Assembly: GCF_018156225.1 (NCBI RefSeq)
Contig: NZ_JAGTAR010000001.1
Coordinates: forward strand, 1 to 64,000
Reading direction: 5' to 3'
Source: Carboxylicivirga sediminis
Lineage (GTDB): Bacteria > Bacteroidota > Bacteroidia > Bacteroidales > Marinilabiliaceae
Length of the DNA: 64,000 nt
Positions 7,450 to 16,854 of the stretch are shown piece by piece. The notes under the pieces are model-generated. The model searched no databases. It worked only from the letters and a program-made list of their open reading frames with translations, and was not told the DNA's origin. The position numbers and the translations under genes were made by a program. Position 1 is the first letter of the stretch. Every line of letters begins with the position of its first letter.

Positions 7450-7465
7450 GGTTTCTTACCTTTAA

Positions 7466-7909
7466 GTGATAAAAAGCCGTATCCTTGTCATACTAATGAT
7501 ACTGCCATGTTGCCTGGCTACAAATGCACAAGGCATAGATGCATCTCAAAAAGTTAATGCCTGCACCTGCGACTCATTAGATGGTCAACAGGTACTTTTA
7601 GTAGCCCAGGAAATGCCTGAATACCCGGGAGGTGAAGCGATATTTTCAGCTCACATAGCAAAACACCTTGCTATCCTTAATACCAATAAAACTCCGCTCA
7701 CCCGGGTTGATATCTGTTTTATAATAGACACATGCGGCAGGGTGCGCAATGCTACCATCATGAATGTGAATAGCATTGCTAAACTTCCACTGCCAGAAAC
7801 AAATATTCTGGATATCATCAACTCAATGCCACGCTGGAAACCTGGCAAACAAGATGGCAAGAAGGTACCGGTAAAATATATAATCCCAATCAGGATAGAT
7901 CTGCAATAA
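7466..7909 (+). CDS. exported protein with TonB C-terminal-like domain
   Basis: The protein has 147 residues from a GTG start. It has a signal peptide (about 1-21, ILVILMILPCCLATNAQ). The rest resembles the periplasmic C-terminal domain of TonB-type proteins: PEYPGGEAIF (about 51-60), a central VDICFIIDTCGRVRNATI stretch, and MPRWKPGKQDGKKVPV near the end. It lacks the N-terminal membrane anchor and proline-rich linker of a real TonB energy transducer. It therefore probably acts as a soluble periplasmic partner, not as the energy-coupling protein. The start is 16 bases after the PAS gene. Confidence 0.7.
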   Translation: MIKSRILVILMILPCCLATNAQGIDASQKVNACTCDSLDGQQVLLVAQEMPEYPGGEAIFSAHIAKHLAILNTNKTPLTRVDICFIIDTCGRVRNATIMNVNSIAKLPLPETNILDIINSMPRWKPGKQDGKKVPVKYIIPIRIDLQ

Positions 7910-7978
7910 TACAGTTATTGGCAATAATGGGCGAATTGCTGCAATACAAAACTCCCTTAACACTCTGCGGCATTTAAG

Positions 7979-8305
7979 TTAATCTTCCTTTGACTCAATA
8001 CTTTTTTCGAGTAGCAAACCGCCTTTGTACATACCCTTCAGAAACGGATGAATGTTTTTACCCAGTTCACTCAAACTATATTCCACCTTTGGTGGCACTT
8101 CAGCAAACACTTTTCGTTCAATCAATCCATCTTCCTCCAGTTCTTTTAACTGCTTGCTTAACATGCGTTCACTGATATCAGTTAATAGTCTGGCCAATTC
8201 GGTATATCGCTTATTACCCTGAGAAAGATGCAAAATTATTGTGCCCTTGCGTTTACCTTTAACGGCATTGATAAATGTATCTATCGGACAGTAACTTTTT
8301 TCCAT
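7979..8305 (-). CDS. HxlR family transcriptional regulator
   Basis: This 108-residue winged-helix protein has the HxlR order: CPIDTFINAVKGKRKGTIIL (N-terminal Cys at residue 6), the recognition region YTELARLLTDISERMLSKQL, and a wing ending in VEYSLSELGK. HxlR proteins often respond to reactive electrophiles or oxidants through that N-terminal cysteine. It is divergent from the YhdH-type oxidoreductase at 8440 with 134 bases between the starts, which suggests it controls that gene and possibly itself. No operator dyad was identified with confidence. Confidence 0.9.
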   Translation of the reverse strand: MEKSYCPIDTFINAVKGKRKGTIILHLSQGNKRYTELARLLTDISERMLSKQLKELEEDGLIERKVFAEVPPKVEYSLSELGKNIHPFLKGMYKGGLLLEKSIESKED

Positions 8306-8439
8306 TTTTTTCTTCGTTCAAGCAATTGATAATCAACAAAACGGCAATAAATGTTCGTAAAGGAACATCTTGTAAGTTATTGATATCTAATTTATTTATA
8401 CTGAATTTTGTGCAAAAATAAGAAATAAACAACTTAAGC

Positions 8440-9441
8440 ATGGAAAATATAACGAAGACTTTCAAAGCATTCAGGGTTGAAGAAACAGAAAACGGGCAGT
8501 TTAAAGCAAGCATCAAAGAAATGGAAACAGAAGAGCTAGCCAATGAAGAACTATTGGTGAAAGTGCATTACAGCTCATTAAACTATAAAGATGCCTTATC
8601 AGCCTCGGGCAACAGAGGTGTTACTAAAAACTATCCGCACACCCCTGGCATTGATGCTGTTGGCACAATCGAACAATCGAATAGTCAGCTTTTCAACACT
8701 GGTGAACAGGTAATTGTGACAAGCTATGATTTGGGTATGAACACAAATGGCGGATTTGCCGAATACATTAAAGCACCTGATACATGGGCCATTAAACTAC
8801 CTGAGCAGCTCAGTATGAAAGAAGCCATGATTTACGGTACTGCTGGCTTAACAGCAGGTATTTCGGTTTTACGCTTAACAGAAAAAATACATCCTTCGGA
8901 TGGTCCCATCGTTGTTTCGGGTGCTACTGGCGGAGTAGGTGCGCTGAGTGTGGCTATTTTGGCAAAGCTGGGATATGATGTAACTGCCATAACTGGCAAA
9001 GCTGCTGAAACAAATTACCTGATAAGAATAGGCGCTAAAGAGATCATCCTGCGCAGCGAGTTTGAAAACCTTAATAAAAAACCGCTTTTAAAACCAGCTT
9101 TTGCAGGTGCAATTGATACCGTCGGAGGTGCAATTCTGGAGAATATTATTAAGTCTGTCCAGCCTATGGGAGTCATAACTTGTTGCGGAAATGTGGCTTC
9201 TCCAAAACTTGAACTCACAGTATTCCCCTTTATATTGAGAGGTATCTCATTAATAGGTATTGATTCGCAAAACTACCCAATGGATGAGAGACAAAAGGTA
9301 TGGCACTTATTAGCAAATAAATGGAAACCAGCACAGTTAATGGATAACTGCCGTGAGATAGGTCTGGAAGAACTGCCTGAAAGCATTCATCAGATGCTTA
9401 ATGGGCAACTGAAAGGACGCACTGTCATTAAAATTGCCTAA
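8440..9441 (+). CDS. YhdH/YhfP-type zinc-independent quinone oxidoreductase (AcuI-like)
   Basis: This 333-residue medium-chain dehydrogenase/reductase of the YhdH family contains HYSSLNYKDALSASG near residue 45, HTPGIDAVGTI near 68, and the NADPH-binding SGATGGVGALSVAILAKLGY near 160. It lacks the zinc ligands of alcohol dehydrogenases. Characterised members reduce acryloyl-CoA (AcuI) or small quinones and enals with NADPH. Divergent pairing with the HxlR regulator points to defence against reactive carbonyls or quinones. The full family length is present. Confidence 0.9.
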   Translation: MENITKTFKAFRVEETENGQFKASIKEMETEELANEELLVKVHYSSLNYKDALSASGNRGVTKNYPHTPGIDAVGTIEQSNSQLFNTGEQVIVTSYDLGMNTNGGFAEYIKAPDTWAIKLPEQLSMKEAMIYGTAGLTAGISVLRLTEKIHPSDGPIVVSGATGGVGALSVAILAKLGYDVTAITGKAAETNYLIRIGAKEIILRSEFENLNKKPLLKPAFAGAIDTVGGAILENIIKSVQPMGVITCCGNVASPKLELTVFPFILRGISLIGIDSQNYPMDERQKVWHLLANKWKPAQLMDNCREIGLEELPESIHQMLNGQLKGRTVIKIA

Positions 9442-9453
9442 CGCATACCACCA

Positions 9454-9486
9454 TTGTCCGGAGCAGACCAATTCTGCACCGGACAA
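9454..9486 (+). terminator. hairpin after the YhdH-type gene
   Basis: TTGTCCGGAGCAGA and TCTGCACCGGACAA form a 14-base stem with one mismatch and a 5-base loop, 12 bases after the stop codon. No T-run follows, so it may protect the 3' end or terminate inefficiently. Confidence 0.55.
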
Positions 9487-9626
9487 TATTCACACTCCTC
9501 ATCAGATTAATTACTTGACTTTAAGCCACATTAGCCATATATTGCCTGCCATCCACCTGTTTTGCCCGGCTGATAGCCAATTCATCTTACATCCTCAATT
9601 CCGTTTACTAACTAAAACAACAAATT

Positions 9627-10541
9627 ATGCGAACATCAACAAGTATTTTGCTGGTGCTTCTTTTGGTTGGATTAAATGGGTATTCACAAAAGAAAAACGG
9701 CACTATCTATTCGGAACATGAGGCAATTAACAAAGTAGCAGACCTCTGGAAAGCCTTTGAATCGGGCGAAAAAGACACATACATGGATTACTTTGCCGAT
9801 AGTGTAATGATATTCAGCCATGGCAAAAAGTTGCCCTGGACAAAAGCCAATATCGGTAAGAATTACGACTGGTGGCACAAAGAGTTTGTCAACATACAAT
9901 TCAGAGATGCCAAGCCTGCTTACCCTGATGCATTGGAGTATAAAGAAGCGGGTGTGTGGGTGCAGGATTGGGTGATACTAACAGCCCGAAACATTAAAAC
10001 AGGCATCAACGTCCATCTCCCTATCCACCGTTTGTACAGTTTTAATAAAGATGACAAAGTAACCTCAGTGCACTGGTACTATAACAATGATGTATTTGAA
10101 GAAATCCAGAACAGTCATACCACACAAAAGAACGGCGTAGCATACATTAACCACCCTAATATAATTACCACCCGAAAGGTAATGAACGCATTCATTGATC
10201 ATGACTTTGAACTGTGGGCCAGCTTCTTTAATCCCAAGGCCATACTGGGGCATATTGCTTTTAAAACGGGAGAATATCAAACCGTTGATGAGAAAAAAGA
10301 TATATTAATGAAGACCTTTACACCCGACAAAAAATTCCATATTGAGCAACAGGGCTACCCTGACTGCATCTATTATGCCAAGGATGACGTCTACGTGGTT
10401 TACTCGTGGTGGAATATGACCATCAAAAAGAACGGCGAAAAATATACTTTCCCATTTATGCTATCTCATACTTTTGATGCGGACGGCAAAATTGTGAATG
10501 AGATGATTTATGGCAGCAGCAACCACATGGAAGATTGGTAA
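9627..10541 (+). CDS. exported tandem NTF2/SnoaL-like protein
   Basis: This 304-residue protein has a signal peptide (about 1-18, SILLVLLLVGLNGYSQ) and two NTF2-like alpha+beta units. The first (about 27-155) contains WKAFESGEKDTYMDYFADSV and ends with VTSVHWYYNN. The second (about 165-300) contains VMNAFIDHDFELWASFFNP and ends DGKIVNEMIYG. The fold serves varied small-molecule binding or enzymatic roles, so no substrate is inferred. It is a lone gene ending in a bidirectional terminator shared with the peptidase on the other strand. Confidence 0.75.
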   Translation: MRTSTSILLVLLLVGLNGYSQKKNGTIYSEHEAINKVADLWKAFESGEKDTYMDYFADSVMIFSHGKKLPWTKANIGKNYDWWHKEFVNIQFRDAKPAYPDALEYKEAGVWVQDWVILTARNIKTGINVHLPIHRLYSFNKDDKVTSVHWYYNNDVFEEIQNSHTTQKNGVAYINHPNIITTRKVMNAFIDHDFELWASFFNPKAILGHIAFKTGEYQTVDEKKDILMKTFTPDKKFHIEQQGYPDCIYYAKDDVYVVYSWWNMTIKKNGEKYTFPFMLSHTFDADGKIVNEMIYGSSNHMEDW

Positions 10542-10569
10542 TAGCGATATCAAACTACAACTAGGGTAT

Positions 10570-10610
10570 ATATAAGAAAAGCCCCGGCAAGTTCGGGGCT
10601 TTTCTTATAT
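10570..10610. terminator. bidirectional terminator between NTF2-like and DPP IV genes
   Basis: The 17-base arms ATATAAGAAAAGCCCCG and CGGGGCTTTTCTTATAT are perfectly complementary, with A- and T-runs on both sides. It lies between convergent genes. Confidence 0.9.
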
Positions 10611-10624
10611 CTGTTACTTAAGAC

Positions 10625-12817
10625 CTATAGATTTCTCAACAGGTAATCTGCTTTCATTTTGTAAAGGTGATTCCTCACGTTGCCACCGTAGATGCTGTGG
10701 TTACGATTCGGGTATGCAAACATATCAAACTGTTTACCGGCCTGCACCAGGCGATCGACATACTCCATCACATTTTGGTAATGCACATTATCATCTGCCG
10801 TACCATGAATCAGGAATAGACGACCACTTAGATTATCTACATGGTTAATAGGACTGTTATCATCGTACCCACTGGCATTCTCCTGAGGTTTGCGCATGTA
10901 ACGCTCGGTATACACCGAGTCGTAGTAACGCCAATTGGTAACCGGCGCCACTGCAATACCTACTTTAAACACATCCGACTTGCTCAAACATAGCGACGAC
11001 ATGAAACCACCAAAGCTCCACCCCCAGATACCAATGCGCGAAGCATCGACATAATCCAGTGAACCAAGGTATTTAGCCGCCTCAATCTGGTCGTCAGACT
11101 CCAATTTACCCAATTTCATATAGGTGCACTTACGAAATTCTTCCCCACGGGCACCGGTTCCACGCGGATCAACACATGCCACCATGTATCCTTCAGCAGC
11201 CAGGTATTGCTCCCAGCCAATACTCCATCTGTCAAGCACCTGCTGCGAGTTAGGTCCACTGTACTGTACCATCAGCACAGGATACTGTTTTGAAGTATCA
11301 AAATTCAATGGCTTCACCATCCAGCCATTTAGCTCCACTCCTTCACTGGTTTTAAAGCTAAAAAACTCTTTCGGGCTAATTTCGTATTGTGCCACCCGCT
11401 CCTTCAGCACCTTATTATCTTCCAGTACACGTATCTGCTTACCTTTACCATCGTGCAAAGTCACCAATGTAGGAGTAGTTGTATTCGACAGGTAGTTGAT
11501 ATAGTATTTGAAACCTTTGCTGAAAGAGGCGCTGTTAGTACCTTCTACAGTCGAAAATTTAATCTGCTTCTTACCGTCGTTGCGTATAGCATATACCTCG
11601 CGCTGCATTGGCGACTTAGCCGCTGCCTGGTAGTAGAACATTTTTGTACTGGCATTGTACCCAAGATAATCGGTTACATCCCACTGTCCGCTGGTAATCT
11701 GACGTACTTTGCGGCCTGCCATGGTGTACAGGTAAATGTGATTGTAGCCATCCATCTCACCCACATAAACGAAGTGTTGTCCATCCTCCATGAATTGCAG
11801 ATTATCCAGTACATCCTGCTCAATGTAACGCTCATTTCTATCGGTAAAAACAGTATTACAAACGCCGGAATTGGTGTTGGCAATCATCAGCTGCAGATAA
11901 TTCTGGTGACGATTCATTTTAATGATGCCTAACTTACCTTCTGTTTTGGTAAAACGTACACGTGGGATGTAGATATCTGTTTCTTCTCCAATATCCATGG
12001 TTTTAGTAGTGCGGTTTTTAATATTAAATACATGCACGCTTACCACTGAATTGTCTTCACCAGCCTTAGGATACTTAAATTTATATTGTCCCGGATACAG
12101 ACTATACTCTTCGTTGTTTGGATAGGATGCCTGATAAAGTGGGAAAGCAAATTCCTTTACATTTGACTCATCGAAACGGATAAATGCAATCTCTTTACTA
12201 TCTGGCGACCAATCGTAAGCCTTGTTAAATCCAAATTCTTCTTCATACACCCAATCAGGCATACCATTAATAATTTTATTGTACTCGCCATCGGTGGTAA
12301 TGGCACTTTCTGTACCAAACTTTAATTTCGACAGGTGAAGGTTATTATCACGTACAAAAGCTACCATCTCACCATTGGGCGAAAAAGAGGCTATCTGTTG
12401 CTTACCATTTTCCGACAAAGGCTTTAGCTCATTATACTGTATATCGTATACATAGTAATTGGCTTTAAACGAGTGGCGGTAAATATATTCAGCATTGGTG
12501 TAGATAAGAATCTTTGTTTCACTTCCATTAAACTCATACCCTTCAATACGTTTGATATCATACTCACCTTTCATCTCCTTCTCAAGATCAAAAACTACAG
12601 CTACTTGCTTACCTGTTGCATACTGGTATTTAACAATGCGCTTCCCCTCTTCCAGCGTGGTATAATGTATGCCATCAGACATTGAACGCAAACCGCGTAC
12701 CGAGCGGGCATAAAATGTTCCATCGCGCGTAATATTATCTAACGAAACCGTTTGTTTTTGTGCCTGCAATGCCAACGAAAACAGCAGTGTGGCCAGTAAA
12801 ATACTTAAGTGCTTCAT
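10625..12817 (-). CDS. S9B prolyl dipeptidyl peptidase (DPP IV type)
   Basis: This 730-residue exported serine peptidase has a signal peptide (about 1-19, ILLATLLFSLALQAQ), a beta-propeller DPP IV N-domain (about 90-440, with WVYEEEFG carrying the paired glutamates that bind the substrate N-terminus) and a C-terminal alpha/beta hydrolase. Catalytic residues visible are Ser601 in GWSFGG, Asp near 675 in GTADDNVH, and His707 in NRNHS. It removes X-Pro (or X-Ala) dipeptides from peptides in the periplasm, part of asaccharolytic peptide use in Bacteroidales. It is a single gene, divergent from thrS with about 200 bases between them. Confidence 0.93.
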   Translation of the reverse strand: MKHLSILLATLLFSLALQAQKQTVSLDNITRDGTFYARSVRGLRSMSDGIHYTTLEEGKRIVKYQYATGKQVAVVFDLEKEMKGEYDIKRIEGYEFNGSETKILIYTNAEYIYRHSFKANYYVYDIQYNELKPLSENGKQQIASFSPNGEMVAFVRDNNLHLSKLKFGTESAITTDGEYNKIINGMPDWVYEEEFGFNKAYDWSPDSKEIAFIRFDESNVKEFAFPLYQASYPNNEEYSLYPGQYKFKYPKAGEDNSVVSVHVFNIKNRTTKTMDIGEETDIYIPRVRFTKTEGKLGIIKMNRHQNYLQLMIANTNSGVCNTVFTDRNERYIEQDVLDNLQFMEDGQHFVYVGEMDGYNHIYLYTMAGRKVRQITSGQWDVTDYLGYNASTKMFYYQAAAKSPMQREVYAIRNDGKKQIKFSTVEGTNSASFSKGFKYYINYLSNTTTPTLVTLHDGKGKQIRVLEDNKVLKERVAQYEISPKEFFSFKTSEGVELNGWMVKPLNFDTSKQYPVLMVQYSGPNSQQVLDRWSIGWEQYLAAEGYMVACVDPRGTGARGEEFRKCTYMKLGKLESDDQIEAAKYLGSLDYVDASRIGIWGWSFGGFMSSLCLSKSDVFKVGIAVAPVTNWRYYDSVYTERYMRKPQENASGYDDNSPINHVDNLSGRLFLIHGTADDNVHYQNVMEYVDRLVQAGKQFDMFAYPNRNHSIYGGNVRNHLYKMKADYLLRNL

Positions 12818-12976
12818 TTGTAAATTATTTATACTTTAAAACTGTTTCAAACTACAAGAATGTCAAAACTAACAAATTACCCAACTATAAAACAATGGGA
12901 TTTGACAGCATTTACTATTTCAGGGTATTATTGCTAAAAAAAGGCAACACACTTCTTAGCTTTCACGCCTTTTATT

Positions 12977-12984
12977 TATCTTTG
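12977..12984 (+). promoter_or_regulatory. putative -7 box (TATCTTTG) for the thrS operon
   Basis: TATCTTTG matches TAnnTTTG and lies 31 bases before the thrS ATG (13015). The -33 region is not clear. No T-box-like leader is visible. Confidence 0.5.
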
Positions 12985-13014
12985 CATGTTTTTTAAAATC
13001 TAAGCAATAGTAGC

Positions 13015-14961
13015 ATGATAAAAATTACCTTTCCGGACCAAAGTGTCAGAGAGTTTGAAGCAGGCGTAACTGGTTTAGAAATTGCGCAGAGTATTAGCTC
13101 ACGTTTGGCTAAAGAAGTTTTATCTATTACGGTGAACGACACCTTAATGGATCTGACGCGCCCTATTACCACTGATGCCAGTATTAAGCTGCACAAATGG
13201 GAGGATGAAGAAGGAAAGCACGCCTTTTGGCACTCTTCGGCTCACCTGATGGCCGAAGCTATCGAGGCTCTTTATCCTGGTACTAAATTTGGCATTGGCC
13301 CAACCATTGAGAACGGTTTTTACTACGATATAGATACTGGCGATAATGTTATTAAAGATTCAGATCTACCTAAAATAGAGAAGAAATTTAAAGACTTAGC
13401 CAGCCAAAAACTGGAGTATGTGCGCAGTGAAGTATCTAAAGCAGACGCCCTCAACTACTTCACTGATAAGAATGATGAATACAAACTGGAGCTGATCAAT
13501 GAATTAGAGGACGGCACCATTTCATTTTATAAGCAAGGTAACTTTACCGACTTATGCCGCGGCCCTCACTTGCCTTCTACTGCACCCATTAAAGCTGTAA
13601 AGCTATTAAGTGTTGCAGGTGCCTACTGGCGAGGTGATGAAACACGTAAGCAGCTGACGCGTATTTATGCTATCTCATTCCCCAAAGCAAAAATGCTGGA
13701 GGAATACCTGGTAATGCTGGAAGAAGCCCAGAAGCGCGACCACCGTAAGATTGGTAAAGAACTGGAACTGTTTGCCTTCTCGCAAAAAGTAGGACAAGGT
13801 TTGCCATTGTGGTTACCTAAAGGAGCCAAACTACGTGAGCGTTTAGAAAACTTCCTGAAACGCGTGCAGGTTAGATACGGTTATGAACCAGTTATCACAC
13901 CTCATATTGGTAATAAGGAACTATACGTTACTTCGGGTCACTATGCCAAGTATGGTAAAGACTCATTCCAGCCAATCAATACACCGGCTGAAGGTGAAGA
14001 GTTCTTATTAAAACCAATGAACTGCCCTCACCACTGTGAAATTTACAAAACAAAACCTCGTTCATATAAGGATTTACCAATTCGTTTTGCTGAATTTGGT
14101 ACTGTTTATCGTTATGAGCAAAGTGGTGAGTTGCACGGCTTGACAAGGGTACGTGGTTTTACTCAGGATGATGCACACCTATTTTGTCGCCCCGACCAGC
14201 TAAAGGATGAGTTTAAGAAAGTAATCGACATCATTTTATACATCTTTAAGGCACTTGACTTTAAAGACTATATAACACAGGTATCATTGCGCGATCGCGA
14301 AGATCACTCTAAGTACATTGGAAGCGAGGACAACTGGAACAAAGCCGAACAAGCCATTATTGAAGCTTGCGAAGAGAAAGGTATGAATACCATTATTGAA
14401 TATGGTGAGGCTGCCTTCTACGGACCTAAGCTTGACTTTATGGTGAAGGATGCATTGGGACGTAAGTGGCAACTGGGCACCATCCAGGTGGATTACAACC
14501 TGCCTGAGCGCTTCGAACTGGAGTACATTGGCAGCGATAACCAAAAGCATCGTCCGGTGATGATTCACCGTGCTCCTTTTGGGAGTATGGAGCGCTTTGT
14601 AGCGGTTCTAATTGAGCATACTGCCGGTAAGTTTCCATTGTGGTTAACACCTGAACAAGTGGTGATTTTACCTATCAGCGAAAAATATAATGATTACGCT
14701 GAAAAAGTTTTAAATTTCCTAAATAATTCCGATATTCGTGCCGTTCTTGACGACCGTAATGAGAAAATCGGTAAGAAGATAAGGGACAACGAGTTAAAGC
14801 GAATTCCATACCTCCTAATTGTGGGAGAAAAGGAAGCTGAAGAAGGGAAAATTGCCGTTCGGAAGCAGGGCGAAGGTGACAAAGGCACCATGCTGCAGCA
14901 AGAATTTGTTGATTTTATTAACCAGGAAGTAGACAAAATGCTTTCTGAGATTGAACAGTAG
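13015..14961 (+). CDS. thrS: threonine--tRNA ligase
   Basis: This 648-residue enzyme charges tRNA-Thr in the cytoplasm. In order: an N-terminal TGS domain (1-62), the editing domain with [17 protein letters not shown] (about 73-89) and FTDLCRGPH (about 178-186), then the class II catalytic core with the zinc cysteine in [10 protein letters not shown] (about 338-347) and [20 protein letters not shown] (about 367-386). Motif 3 is [11 protein letters not shown] (about 520-530), followed by the anticodon-binding domain (about 545-640). Length is normal. It heads thrS-infC-rpmI-rplT, the usual bacterial order, with infC 28 bases downstream. Confidence 0.98.
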   Translation: MIKITFPDQSVREFEAGVTGLEIAQSISSRLAKEVLSITVNDTLMDLTRPITTDASIKLHKWEDEEGKHAFWHSSAHLMAEAIEALYPGTKFGIGPTIENGFYYDIDTGDNVIKDSDLPKIEKKFKDLASQKLEYVRSEVSKADALNYFTDKNDEYKLELINELEDGTISFYKQGNFTDLCRGPHLPSTAPIKAVKLLSVAGAYWRGDETRKQLTRIYAISFPKAKMLEEYLVMLEEAQKRDHRKIGKELELFAFSQKVGQGLPLWLPKGAKLRERLENFLKRVQVRYGYEPVITPHIGNKELYVTSGHYAKYGKDSFQPINTPAEGEEFLLKPMNCPHHCEIYKTKPRSYKDLPIRFAEFGTVYRYEQSGELHGLTRVRGFTQDDAHLFCRPDQLKDEFKKVIDIILYIFKALDFKDYITQVSLRDREDHSKYIGSEDNWNKAEQAIIEACEEKGMNTIIEYGEAAFYGPKLDFMVKDALGRKWQLGTIQVDYNLPERFELEYIGSDNQKHRPVMIHRAPFGSMERFVAVLIEHTAGKFPLWLTPEQVVILPISEKYNDYAEKVLNFLNNSDIRAVLDDRNEKIGKKIRDNELKRIPYLLIVGEKEAEEGKIAVRKQGEGDKGTMLQQEFVDFINQEVDKMLSEIEQ

Positions 14962-14973
14962 TATTAATTAATC

Positions 14974-14982
14974 AAAGGAGGG
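14974..14982 (+). promoter_or_regulatory. strong Shine-Dalgarno of infC
   Basis: AAAGGAGGG precedes the ATA start at 14990 by 7 bases. Such a strong SD is unusual in Bacteroidota, where most genes lack one, and it decides the otherwise unexpected start codon. Confidence 0.75.
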
Positions 14983-14989
14983 TTTAACA

Positions 14990-15553
14990 ATAGCTAGACC
15001 AAACAGAAGGCAGGTACGTCCGGTAAAACAGGAGCCTGCTCACAGAATTAACAGAAATATTAGGGTTCCCCAGGTTCGCTTGGTGGGAGATAACATCGAA
15101 AATCCAGGTGTATACCCTACAATGGAGGCCATTAAAATTGCTGATGAGTTGGATTTAGATTTGGTAGAGATTTCACCAAACGCCGATCCGCCAGTTTGTA
15201 AGATAACGGATTACCAAAAATTCCTTTATCAACAGAAACGTAAGCAAAAGGAACTAAAAGCCAAAGCTGTTAAAGTTGTTGTTAAGGAAATTCGTTTCGG
15301 CCCCAATACTGATGATCATGATTATCAGTTTAAGTTAAAACATGCTGAAAAATTCCTGAATGAAGGAGCTAAAGTAAAAGCCTATGTATTCTTTAAAGGT
15401 CGTTCGATCTTATTTAAGGATAAAGGTGAGATTCTTTTGTTACGATTCGCTCAGGATTTGGAAGAAATTGGCAAAGTAGAGCAATTGCCTAAACTGGAAG
15501 GTAAACGTATGACTATGTTTATCGCACCTAAGGCAAGTGCCAAGAAAAAGTAG
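14990..15553 (+). CDS. infC: translation initiation factor IF-3, ATA start
   Basis: This 187-residue IF-3 binds the 30S subunit and checks start-codon pairing. From ATA 14990 the frame reads (M)[20 protein letters not shown], then [19 protein letters not shown], the complete N-domain. The first in-frame ATG (Met after PGVYPT, 15122) would remove most of that domain. The C-domain includes [20 protein letters not shown] (about 97-116). A rare start codon is known in infC of other bacteria (AUU in E. coli), where IF-3 represses its own message; the ATA here with a strong SD suggests the same feedback. It sits between thrS and rpmI. Confidence 0.93.
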   Translation: MARPNRRQVRPVKQEPAHRINRNIRVPQVRLVGDNIENPGVYPTMEAIKIADELDLDLVEISPNADPPVCKITDYQKFLYQQKRKQKELKAKAVKVVVKEIRFGPNTDDHDYQFKLKHAEKFLNEGAKVKAYVFFKGRSILFKDKGEILLLRFAQDLEEIGKVEQLPKLEGKRMTMFIAPKASAKKK

Positions 15554-15584
15554 TTTATTTTTTATAACTAAATATATAGGAATA

Positions 15585-15782
15585 ATGCCAAAAATGAAGA
15601 CAAATTCCGGTGCTAAAAAGCGTTTTACGATTACCGGAAGCGGAAAAATCAAGAGGAAGCATGCTTTCAAAAGTCACATCTTAACTAAGAAGACTACAAA
15701 GCAGAAGAGAAATTTGACCTATGCTGGCACTGTTCACAAAGCTGATGAAACAAACATCAAGCTGTTATTGAACATGAAGTAA
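15585..15782 (+). CDS. rpmI: 50S ribosomal protein L35
   Basis: This 65-residue protein starts [14 protein letters not shown], the canonical L35 N-terminus, and has the lysine-rich body [21 protein letters not shown]. The ATG at 15585 was chosen over an upstream in-frame start because it matches the family N-terminus. It lies 31 bases after infC and is followed by a structured gap and rplT. Confidence 0.97.
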   Translation: MPKMKTNSGAKKRFTITGSGKIKRKHAFKSHILTKKTTKQKRNLTYAGTVHKADETNIKLLLNMK

Positions 15783-15823
15783 TTCAAATTTCAAGAGAAG
15801 GAAACGATTTTTTTAACCAGAGT

Positions 15824-15863
15824 GAATTAGCTGAAAGATTCCCGAAGGGGGCGCTAACCATTC
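15824..15863 (+). promoter_or_regulatory. stem-loop in the rpmI-rplT gap, possible L20 leader
   Basis: GAATTAGC (15824-15831) can pair with GCTAACCATTC (15853-15863), with an ACC bulge and an inner CCCGAAGGGGG segment, 15 bases before rplT. L20 controls its own operon by binding mRNA in other bacteria, and Bacteroidales have a described leader motif upstream of L20 genes (Bacteroidales-1 RNA, recalled). Assignment to that motif is inference. Confidence 0.45.
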
Positions 15864-15878
15864 GAAAATGATTTTAAA

Positions 15879-16229
15879 ATGCCAAGATCAGTAAATCATG
15901 TAGCGTCAAGAGAAAGACGCAGAAAGCTTTTAAAGCAAACCAAAGGTTACTTTGGACGTAGAAAAAACGTATGGACTGTTGCTAAGAATTCATACGAAAA
16001 AGGTTTAACTTACGCATACCGCGACAGAAAGAAGAAAAAGAGCAGTTTCCGTGCATTATGGATTCAGCGTATCAACGCAGCAGCTCGTTTGGAAGGTGTA
16101 TCATACAGCAAGTTAATGGGTATGTTGCACGCACAAAACATTGAAATCAACCGTAAAGTTCTTGCTGACCTGGCAATGAACCATCCGGAAGCTTTCAAAG
16201 CAATCGTTAAGAAAGCAACTAACGCTTAA
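15879..16229 (+). CDS. rplT: 50S ribosomal protein L20
   Basis: This 116-residue protein has the conserved L20 features: [20 protein letters not shown] at the start, [16 protein letters not shown] (about 22-37), and the C-terminal domain with [11 protein letters not shown] and YSKLMGMLH. It binds 23S rRNA early in 50S assembly and in other bacteria represses translation of its operon. It is the last gene of thrS-infC-rpmI-rplT and is followed by a strong terminator. Confidence 0.98.
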   Translation: MPRSVNHVASRERRRKLLKQTKGYFGRRKNVWTVAKNSYEKGLTYAYRDRKKKKSSFRALWIQRINAAARLEGVSYSKLMGMLHAQNIEINRKVLADLAMNHPEAFKAIVKKATNA

Positions 16230-16252
16230 TTACATTAAGCCAAGATACAGAA

Positions 16253-16276
16253 GGAGACCAATTGGTCTCCTTTTTT
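16253..16276 (+). terminator. intrinsic terminator of the thrS-rplT operon
   Basis: The perfect 18-base palindrome GGAGACCAATTGGTCTCC is followed by TTTTTT, 23 bases after the rplT stop. Confidence 0.93.
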
Positions 16277-16335
16277 ATTGTATAAACCTTAAGGTTCACA
16301 CATAATCACTATCTTGTGTGCCCATTTTACAAGTT

Positions 16336-16851
16336 ATGAAGCATCTGAACCTGACTACACAAATTGAAATATTCGACTCATTAGATGAGTTAAACTCCAC
16401 AGAACAAGCATTAGTTAATGCCGCTGAAAAAGCCTGCCACAAGGCCTATGCGCCCTATTCAGAATTCAATGTTGGTGCGGCCGTACTGTTGGAGAATGGC
16501 CAGATAATAACTGGCAGCAACCAGGAGAATGCCGCCTACCCATCTGGGCTATGTGCTGAACGCACAGCCATCTTTTACGCCAATGCTCAATACCCCGATA
16601 CCCCCGTTACTTCAATAGCTATTATAGCGATGAATAAGAATGGAATTCTGGAAAATCCTGTAGCACCCTGCGGTGCTTGCAGACAAGTATTACTGGAAAC
16701 AGAATTGCGCTATAAAAAGGCCTACGACATACTGCTGGTTGGTCAATCATCTATACAAAAAATAAAAAGCAGCAAAGATTTGCTGCCTTTATCATTCGTT
16801 GGTGAAGGACTGTTAAAGTCTGCAGACCGAAGTCCAAAATCCAATAACTAA
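16336..16851 (+). CDS. cdd: cytidine deaminase
   Basis: This 171-residue homotetrameric-type zinc enzyme deaminates cytidine and deoxycytidine for pyrimidine salvage. The zinc and catalytic motifs are CAERTAIFYA (about 74-83) and PCGACRQVLLE (about 110-120). The substrate-binding FNVGAAVLLENG is at about 44-55. The ATG at 16336 is preferred to the in-frame GTG at 16318. The last nine residues (KSADRSPKSNN region) look added: they are encoded by a GACCGAAGTCC-type microrepeat (16826-16835) just before the stop, beyond the usual family end. The gene ends 3 bases from the convergent synthase gene. Confidence 0.93.
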   Translation: MKHLNLTTQIEIFDSLDELNSTEQALVNAAEKACHKAYAPYSEFNVGAAVLLENGQIITGSNQENAAYPSGLCAERTAIFYANAQYPDTPVTSIAIIAMNKNGILENPVAPCGACRQVLLETELRYKKAYDILLVGQSSIQKIKSSKDLLPLSFVGEGLLKSADRSPKSNN

Positions 16852-16854
16852 ATA

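Noticed and set aside
7466-7909. Calling the protein a TonB energy transducer
   Set aside because: It has a signal peptide and only the C-terminal-like domain; the inner-membrane anchor and proline-rich spanner are missing.
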